Of a stretch of DNA of 18,535 nt, positions 13,693-18,535 are shown piece by piece (the first letter of the stretch is position 1; the number at the start of each line of letters is the position of its first letter). The notes beneath the pieces were generated by a model. It was given only the letters and a program-made list of their open reading frames with translations, made no database searches and was not told the origin of the DNA. This stretch comes from JAQVSH01 sp964451605 (lineage in GTDB: Bacteria; Bacteroidota; Bacteroidia; Bacteroidales; UBA4181), in NCBI GenBank assembly GCA_964451605.1, contig CAYVJA010000053.1, forward strand, positions 1 through 18,535. Reading direction: 5' to 3'. The position numbers and the translations under genes were made by a program.

Positions 13693-15102
13693 TATCGTCC
13701 TGCTGCTCTAAAGAACCGGTTCCAGCGAATGTTGGCGGGGAAGGATTTCTCTTTGTCGAGCGAGAGCCAGACTCTGCGGGGAGCACCTACAATATGGTCT
13801 TCAGGAACAAAGCCCCAGTAGCGGGAGTCGAGTGAGTGGTCGCGGTTGTCGCCCATCATGAAGTANNNNNNNNNNNNTGATGAGGATGGGTGTGGAGGGG
13901 TTGGAGGAGTATTCCAGCCGGTTTCCTTCGTAAGCCGAGATGATCCGGCCATAAAGGGCCAGGGTGGCAGGGTTGAGTTCTACGGTGGCTCCTTTGGAAG
14001 GAATCACCAACGGGCCGAAGAAGTCTTCGTTCCAGCTGAAATCGGGGTGGTGGGGAAAGATGGCTTCGTTGTAATAACCGGCCGTATTCATGACCCGTTC
14101 GACACTCTTCACGGCCTGAATCTGGCGAAACGCTGCCGCCGAGGTTTCTGTGAGAGGAACAATGTAGCTGCTCGAAGACTCAGCCACCATATCGTCGCGA
14201 TAGATGCCCAGATTTTCGAGGGTTTTGGGGTTGAGGCGTGCGCCATCGGTTACAACACGATAGTCGAACTGTATACCGGCAAACTCTTCCTGCGCCTTGC
14301 CATTGACAAAGACCCTTCCCTCTTTTACCTCGAGCGTATCGCCGGGAAGGGCTACACAACGTTTCACATAGTTATCGCGCCGATCGACAGGACGCACAGT
14401 AAGATTGTAATTCTGCCGGATATAATCGCGGGCTTTGGCTTCGTACCATCCGGCCGACCGATTGCTTCCCGGAGTCGATTCGCTGCGAAACATTGAGGTA
14501 TATTGCAGCAAAACCCCATAATAACTTTCGTTGGGCAACTGTAAAATCACTGTGTCACCCTCCGGAAAGTTAAACACCACGATATCGTCACGCTTAACAT
14601 TTCCAAAACCCAGAAGACGCTTATAGGGCCATTGTATCCACTCCAGATAGGATTTGGTACCCAATGTTCCGGGTAATGTGTGTTGCATAAAAGGGAGCGA
14701 AAGGGGAGTGTTGGGCAGTTTGGGCCCATACTTGAGTTTACTTACATAGAGATGATCGCCTATTAACAGGGTCTTCTCCATAGAGCCGGTGGGAATCTTG
14801 TAGTTCTGAAAAATAAAAATATTGATCAGCGAAACCACTACAACGGCAAAGAGGAGTGCATCAATCCACTCTACCACAAAATTGTTCTTCCCTTCACGAC
14901 GCTTCCAGAATGTCCAGTTCACCTTCTTAAGAAGGTATGCATCTACGATAATCGGGCAAAGAACCAACAGCCAGGCCGAACCTACCCAGATTACAAACAA
15001 CAGGAAGAGCAGCATAACTATTGTAAACTGAACCAGATCTTTCCGCGAATAACGAGGAGAAGAGGGATCCGACCCTTTGCCCTCCTTTACCGAACTCTTC
15101 AT
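13692..15102 (-). CDS. lepB: Signal peptidase I, interrupted by an assembly gap
   Basis: LepB cleaves signal peptides from exported proteins on the periplasmic side of the inner membrane. Three membrane helices are likely: two near 25-60 and one near 79-98. The Ser nucleophile is in YKIPTGSMEKTL (Ser107) and the Lys base in DNYVKRCVALPGD (Lys247). The distance between them is larger than in E. coli LepB, and another large insert follows (about 270-390); such long forms are known in Bacteroidetes. The C-terminal box MMGDNRDHSLDSRYWGFVPE lies in another frame after 12 N at 13866-13877. Both parts are normal, so I treat it as one gene with a wrong gap length (see findings). The ATG at 15102 is 11 bases after the dapB stop; the frame reaches 15117 only with a TTG. 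Confidence 0.92.
13866..13877. other. Run of 12 N (assembly gap) inside lepB
   Basis: Twelve undetermined bases lie between the coding frame ending PSTPILI and the one starting YFMMGDNRDH. For the frames to join, the true missing length must be 3k+2 bases, and 12 is not. The family usually has about 12-14 residues here (an ING turn, then a YTFKMD-like strand), so the real gap is probably near 40 bases. Confidence 0.9.
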
Positions 15103-15113
15103 ACTGCTGATTA

Positions 15114-15830
15114 TCAATGGAATAATACGTCATTCATGGTGAACACACCGGTCTTTCCGGCAAGATACTCCGCAGCCAGTACAGCACCCACTGCCAAACC
15201 TTTCCGGTTGGCCGCATCGTGGGTAATCTCAATGGCATCGCAATATGATTCGTAACGCACCGTATGGATACCGGGAACACTCCCCTCTCTCACCGAATCT
15301 ATCCTAAGCACATCGGCCGAAGATTGCGACTGCGACTCCCATACCGATTTCCGATCGATTGCCTTAAGCACCCCTTCGGCCAGTGTAATGGCAGTACCAC
15401 TCGGAGCATCCAGCTTATGTATATGGTGCGTTTCGGAAATCTTCACATCGTATTCAGGGAAACGGTTCATCAGATGTGCCAGGTAGTCGTTTAATTTGAA
15501 GAAGAGATTCATCCCCAAACTGAAATTGGAGGCCCAGAGCATTCCTCCTCCCAACTCGTGACAGAGCGCCTCGACAGCGGGCAGTTGATCGGACCAACCG
15601 GTGGTTCCGCACACAACGGGAACACCCGCCTCTAAACAGCGGGTCACATTCGCGGAGGCGGTATGAGGCCGGGTAAACTCAATGGCCACATCGGCTTTTC
15701 GAAGATTTTCGGGGGTAAAATCGTGAAGGTTATCCACGTCGATGGTAAGTACAACCGAATGGCCACGTTCCGTTGCAACGGCCTCTATCTCATGACCCAT
15801 CCGGCCATATCCTATCAGAGCAATCTGCAT
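15114..15830 (-). CDS. dapB: 4-hydroxy-tetrahydrodipicolinate reductase
   Basis: DapB reduces the DapA product with NAD(P)H on the route to diaminopimelate and lysine. From the ATG at 15830 it has 238 residues: Rossmann motif ALIGYGRMGHEI (4-15), an EFT segment near 51-53, CGTTGWS (74-80), WASNFSLGMNLFF (99-111) and the catalytic ETHHIHKLDAPSGTA (133-147, with the His pair 135-136 and Lys139). Upstream codons to 15878 are open but overlap mgsA and add no conserved residues, so I reject them. It lies 10 bases after mgsA and 11 before lepB, so the three form an operon. The length is on the short side, as in other Bacteroidetes. Confidence 0.97.
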   Translation of the reverse strand: MQIALIGYGRMGHEIEAVATERGHSVVLTIDVDNLHDFTPENLRKADVAIEFTRPHTASANVTRCLEAGVPVVCGTTGWSDQLPAVEALCHELGGGMLWASNFSLGMNLFFKLNDYLAHLMNRFPEYDVKISETHHIHKLDAPSGTAITLAEGVLKAIDRKSVWESQSQSSADVLRIDSVREGSVPGIHTVRYESYCDAIEITHDAANRKGLAVGAVLAAEYLAGKTGVFTMNDVLFH

Positions 15831-15840
15831 ATTTGAAGAA

Positions 15841-16326
15841 TTAAACCTGGCCGGCAGTGCCCAGGTCACGGTTAACATAATCGTTATAACTCTTTATGAC
15901 TCTGTCGTACCTGGTATCGAACAGGGGCGAAGAGATGACAAAATCGGCAGTGGAACGGGAGCAGGCAGTAACCACATTGTAAAGCACAGCAATGCGCAAC
16001 AGTGCCTTAACATCTACATCATGGGGCTGGGGCTGCATAGGATCCCAGAAAAAGATAAGCAAATCGACGTCGCCGTCCGAAATAAGGGCACCCAACTGCT
16101 GATCGCCACCTAATGGACCCGATTTCAAACGGGTAAGATAGAGCGTACGAGGGTCGTTATTTTCGGCCTTTTTGTGCAGCAGGGCCTCCTCGACCATACG
16201 GCCGGTTGTCCCTGTACAGATAATCCGATGTTTCAACAAAACCTGCCAATTCCACTCTACCCACTCAATCATATCTTTCTTTCGGTTGTCGTGCGCGACA
16301 ATAGCAATGTTTTTGATTTTATCCAT
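15841..16326 (-). CDS. mgsA: Methylglyoxal synthase
   Basis: MgsA turns dihydroxyacetone phosphate into methylglyoxal and phosphate, a bypass of lower glycolysis that frees phosphate when sugar phosphates build up. The 161 residues from the ATG at 16326 include AIVAHDNRKK (8-17), GTTG (39-42), SGPLGGDQQLGALIS (69-83, Asp75 equivalent to the E. coli catalytic Asp71), IFFWDP (91-96) and PHDVDVKALLR (101-111, His102). The frame is open upstream to 16575, but that part overlaps mltG and its promoter and has no family similarity. It is the first gene of the mgsA-dapB-lepB operon, with an exact TAAATTTG -7 element about 40 bases upstream. Confidence 0.97.
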   Translation of the reverse strand: MDKIKNIAIVAHDNRKKDMIEWVEWNWQVLLKHRIICTGTTGRMVEEALLHKKAENNDPRTLYLTRLKSGPLGGDQQLGALISDGDVDLLIFFWDPMQPQPHDVDVKALLRIAVLYNVVTACSRSTADFVISSPLFDTRYDRVIKSYNDYVNRDLGTAGQV

Positions 16327-16344
16327 ATCTCGGAGTTTTGTTGT

Positions 16345-16352
16345 TACTTTTG
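16345..16352 (+). promoter_or_regulatory. Probable mltG promoter -7 element
   Basis: TACTTTTG is an exact TAnnTTTG match. Transcription would start near 16359, about 20 bases before the mltG ATG at 16379. A -33 box is not clear. The element faces the mgsA promoter on the other strand. Confidence 0.4.
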
Positions 16353-16364
16353 CCGGAAATCGTG

Positions 16365-16372
16365 CAAATTTA
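16365..16372 (-). promoter_or_regulatory. Probable mgsA-dapB-lepB promoter -7 element
   Basis: TAAATTTG on the minus strand matches TAnnTTTG exactly. It would start transcription near 16358, about 32 bases before the mgsA ATG at 16326. No -33 TTTG is visible at the expected distance. Confidence 0.4.
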
Positions 16373-16378
16373 CTATAA

Positions 16379-17431
16379 ATGTCAAACCCCACCCGTTTCC
16401 GGCGCAAAATTCTCCTTTTAGGGCCGATTTTCCTCCTTGCGACAGCGCTTCTTTTAACGGCATGGCACCTTTGGCAAAAGGTCACTGCCCCCAACGTCAC
16501 ACTGGGAGGAAAAGAAAAGTCCTCACTCTGCATTCCAACGGGATCTGCCTTCCCGGAAGTTATGCAGCAGCTCACCGACAGCGGGTGGCTGGTTCGTCCC
16601 GCCTGGTTTGAATGGACCGCCCGAAAGATGGAGTATCCGAAAGGGGTGAAACCGGGGCGATATATCCTGCATGAAGGAATGAGCAGCAGAGAATTGGCAA
16701 GCCTCTTGCGATCGGGCCAACAAACTCCGGTAAAGGTGGCATTTCACAATATCTACGCAACCACGCAACTGGCAAAAGTTATCGCCTCTCAGATTGAAGC
16801 CGATTCACTGTCGCTGATTACACTGATGAACGATTCGCTGTTTCTGCATCCGATGGGATTCTCCCCGGAAACTGTGCCGGCACTCTTTATCCCCAACACC
16901 TACGAATTTTACTGGAATAGCACTGCCCAAACCTTTCTTGAAAGAATGCACACTGAATACAAACGTTTCTGGAATCCCGAGCGGACAGAACGGTGCAAAA
17001 AACTAGACATGACACCCATTGAGGTTTCTATTCTGGCCTCTGTCATTGAACAGGAGACGCAGAAAAACAGTGAAAAGAAGCGCATGGCCGGTGTCTATCT
17101 GAACCGACTCCGGAAAAAAATACCCCTGCAGGCCGACCCTACCGTTAAATTTGCTTTGGGCGACCGGTCACTGCGCAGAATTCTCTTCGACCACCTGAAA
17201 GTAAAATCACCCTATAACACCTACCTCCATACAGGACTCCCTCCGGGGCCCATCTGCACCCCGTCGATTGCTTCGATCGATGCGGTTTTGTGGGCAGAAG
17301 AGCACGACTTTCTCTACTTTTGTGCAGCCGACGACTTCTCCGGACTTCACCTTTTTGCCAGAACATTGCGCGAACACAGCCGTAATGCTCAGAAATACAG
17401 GGCAGCGCTTAACAAGGCTGCCATCAAATAG
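16379..17431 (+). CDS. mltG: Endolytic murein transglycosylase MltG (YceG-like)
   Basis: MltG cuts nascent peptidoglycan strands near the inner membrane and so sets glycan chain length. The 350 residues have a short basic start, one membrane anchor (about 11-30), a LysM-like region (PTGSAFPEVMQQLTDSGW, GRYILHEGMSSRELASLL) and the YceG catalytic domain. The catalytic Glu is in SILASVIEQET (Glu224), followed by MAGVYLNRLR, PLQADPTVKFALG and SPYNTYLHTGLPPGPIC. The length and motif order match the family. The ATG at 16379 is the first in frame and lies 52 bases from the divergent mgsA ATG. nnrE/nnrD starts 9 bases after its stop, so they are probably cotranscribed. Confidence 0.96.
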   Translation: MSNPTRFRRKILLLGPIFLLATALLLTAWHLWQKVTAPNVTLGGKEKSSLCIPTGSAFPEVMQQLTDSGWLVRPAWFEWTARKMEYPKGVKPGRYILHEGMSSRELASLLRSGQQTPVKVAFHNIYATTQLAKVIASQIEADSLSLITLMNDSLFLHPMGFSPETVPALFIPNTYEFYWNSTAQTFLERMHTEYKRFWNPERTERCKKLDMTPIEVSILASVIEQETQKNSEKKRMAGVYLNRLRKKIPLQADPTVKFALGDRSLRRILFDHLKVKSPYNTYLHTGLPPGPICTPSIASIDAVLWAEEHDFLYFCAADDFSGLHLFARTLREHSRNAQKYRAALNKAAIK

Positions 17432-17440
17432 TGTTGAACC

Positions 17441-18535
17441 ATGATTCCCATTCTTAAGGCTATAGAGTGCAAACAAGCCGATTGCTTCACCATGGAGCAG
17501 TTGGGCATAAGTTCGGCCGAACTTATGGAACGAGCCGCCGGTGCCTGTGCCGACCATTTTGTTGCCCACTATCCGACTCCGGGAAGTGTATTCATTCTGG
17601 CTGGAAAGGGCAATAACGGAGGAGACGGAATCTGTATGGGGCGAAGGCTGGCCGAAAAGGGGTGGAAGGTTGATCTCTGTTGCACAGCCGACGTGGCTCA
17701 ATGTACCCCCGACACGCAACTGCAGTTTCGTACGGCCATGCAGGAGGGAGTGATCCGCTTCCTCCCTCCCCGATTGTCATCCTTTTCGACCTTACCCGGC
17801 AGTATCGTAATAGACGCACTCTTTGGAACGGGAATCCATTCGCCGCTCCGATCCGAATCGCTTCTATGGATTGAGGCTCTCAACAAATCGGGTGCGGAGG
17901 TGCACTCCATCGATCTTCCCTCAGGGATGCCCTGCGAAACCTTTGAGGGCTTTTTGCCCCATCAGGTGGTAAAAGCAGACAGAACCTACCTGTTGCATAC
18001 ACCAAAACTTACTGCATTTCTCCCCGAGACTGCCCCTTTCTTCGGAACATACGAGTTGGTCGATTTCGGACTATTAACGCACAATATCCCCTGCCGGAGT
18101 TTCATGGTACAGATGCAATCGGTTGCCGGAATGATTGCACCCCGAGATCCCTTTTCGCACAAGGGGAACTTCGGACATGCCCTTCTGATAGCCGGAAGTC
18201 ACGGCATGATGGGTGCAGCCGTACTGGCTGCCCGGGGCTGCCTCAGGGGAGGCGCCGGCCTGCTTACCGTTCATATTCCCCCTTCCGAAAATTCCATTGT
18301 CCAAACAGCGGTTCCGGAAGCCATGACCCTTACCTCCCCCGTCGAAAAATGGGTTGGCGACCTTTCGAAATACCGGGCCGTGGCCATCGGACCCGGTCTG
18401 GGTTGTTCGGCCGAAGCCAAAAACCTTACCCAAACGGTGGTTACCTCCTGGAAAGGGGCACTGGTGGTTGATGCAGATGCCTTGAATCATCTGGCAGAAG
18501 AGCCTGCCCTACTGAACCAACTTCCTCCCGACACA
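17441..18535 (+). CDS. nnrD: Bifunctional NAD(P)H-hydrate epimerase / ADP-dependent NAD(P)HX dehydratase (3' end cut by window)
   Basis: This repair enzyme restores NADH and NADPH damaged by hydration: the N-terminal domain (NnrE, YjeF_N) interconverts the epimers, and the C-terminal domain (NnrD) removes the water with ADP. The frame runs 365 codons from the ATG at 17441 to the window edge without a stop. NnrE has the dinucleotide motif AGKGNNGGDGICMGRRLAEK (54-73), VIDALFGTG (123-131) and DLPSGMPCET. NnrD begins near 235 with FSHKGNFGHALLIAGS (238-253), RGGAGLLTVHIP, AIGPGLG (315-321) and VVDADALNHLAE (342-353). The HPGE-type motif expected next lies beyond the window. The start is 9 bases after the mltG stop. 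The fused order is normal for bacterial Nnr. Confidence 0.96.
   Translation, partial: MIPILKAIECKQADCFTMEQLGISSAELMERAAGACADHFVAHYPTPGSVFILAGKGNNGGDGICMGRRLAEKGWKVDLCCTADVAQCTPDTQLQFRTAMQEGVIRFLPPRLSSFSTLPGSIVIDALFGTGIHSPLRSESLLWIEALNKSGAEVHSIDLPSGMPCETFEGFLPHQVVKADRTYLLHTPKLTAFLPETAPFFGTYELVDFGLLTHNIPCRSFMVQMQSVAGMIAPRDPFSHKGNFGHALLIAGSHGMMGAAVLAARGCLRGGAGLLTVHIPPSENSIVQTAVPEAMTLTSPVEKWVGDLSKYRAVAIGPGLGCSAEAKNLTQTVVTSWKGALVVDADALNHLAEEPALLNQLPPDT

Noticed and set aside
13846..14496. Open frame of 216 codons on the plus strand through the N gap
   Set aside because: It is antisense to lepB and includes the undetermined bases; no domain seen.
15103..15117. Longer lepB start at 15117
   Set aside because: The codon is TTG and adds only five residues; the ATG at 15102 follows the dapB stop at a normal distance.
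16327..16575. N-terminal extension of mgsA by 83 codons
   Set aside because: It overlaps the divergent mltG start and both promoters and adds no methylglyoxal synthase sequence.
17207..17719. Open frame of 170 codons on the minus strand
   Set aside because: It is antisense to the mltG end and the NnrE start, both well supported.

Overview
The window looks like a housekeeping region of a Bacteroidetes chromosome, most likely of the order Bacteroidales. Three things point there: the gene families (short guaA, a relA-type stringent-response gene, long lepB with large inserts, dapA next to a Bacteroidetes-only family, DUF1080-type lipoprotein); repeated upstream octamers fitting the Bacteroidetes -7 promoter consensus TAnnTTTG; and the lack of consistent Shine-Dalgarno sequences. 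It is densely coding. No gene-free stretch exceeds about 160 bases, and I see no tRNA, rRNA, CRISPR, insertion sequence or phage gene. A run of 12 N at 13866-13877 shows that this is an assembled sequence with a small gap.

Layout. (1) 1-4486, minus strand: rarA, kdsA, a small acidic orphan, guaA, and the start of an exported protein cut by the window edge. A hairpin terminator separates the orphan from guaA. (2) 4601-7513, plus strand: relA and a PlsC-like acyltransferase, joined by a linker full of short repeats. (3) 7524-8093, minus strand: slyD, convergent with the acyltransferase. (4) 8248-8448, plus strand: a cold-shock protein, ending in a strong hairpin shared with the next minus-strand unit. 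(5) 8533-11415, minus strand: an operon of a Bacteroidetes-specific unknown, dapA, and a DUF1080-PHP lipoprotein. (6) 11576-13677, plus strand: an alpha-oxoamine synthase, a strong terminator, then the diadenylate cyclase cdaA. (7) 13692-16326, minus strand: the operon mgsA-dapB-lepB, with the N gap inside lepB. (8) 16379-18535, plus strand: mltG and nnrE/nnrD, the latter running off the window.

How the genes work together. Much of the window serves the cell envelope: Kdo for lipopolysaccharide (kdsA), diaminopimelate for peptidoglycan and lysine (dapA, dapB), glycan-strand termination (mltG), signal-peptide removal (lepB), phospholipid-type acylation, and possibly a sphingoid or sulfonolipid base (the oxoamine synthase). 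Two nucleotide second-messenger synthetases, relA for (p)ppGpp and cdaA for c-di-AMP, lie among them. The rest is genome maintenance (rarA), nucleotide and cofactor upkeep (guaA, nnrE/nnrD), folding (slyD), RNA chaperoning (cold-shock protein) and the methylglyoxal bypass (mgsA).

I found no clearly new multi-gene system. The points most worth a second look are the DUF1080-PHP fusion lipoprotein, the repeat patchwork before the acyltransferase, the substrate of the oxoamine synthase, the two conserved genes of unknown function, and the frame conflict at the N gap in lepB.
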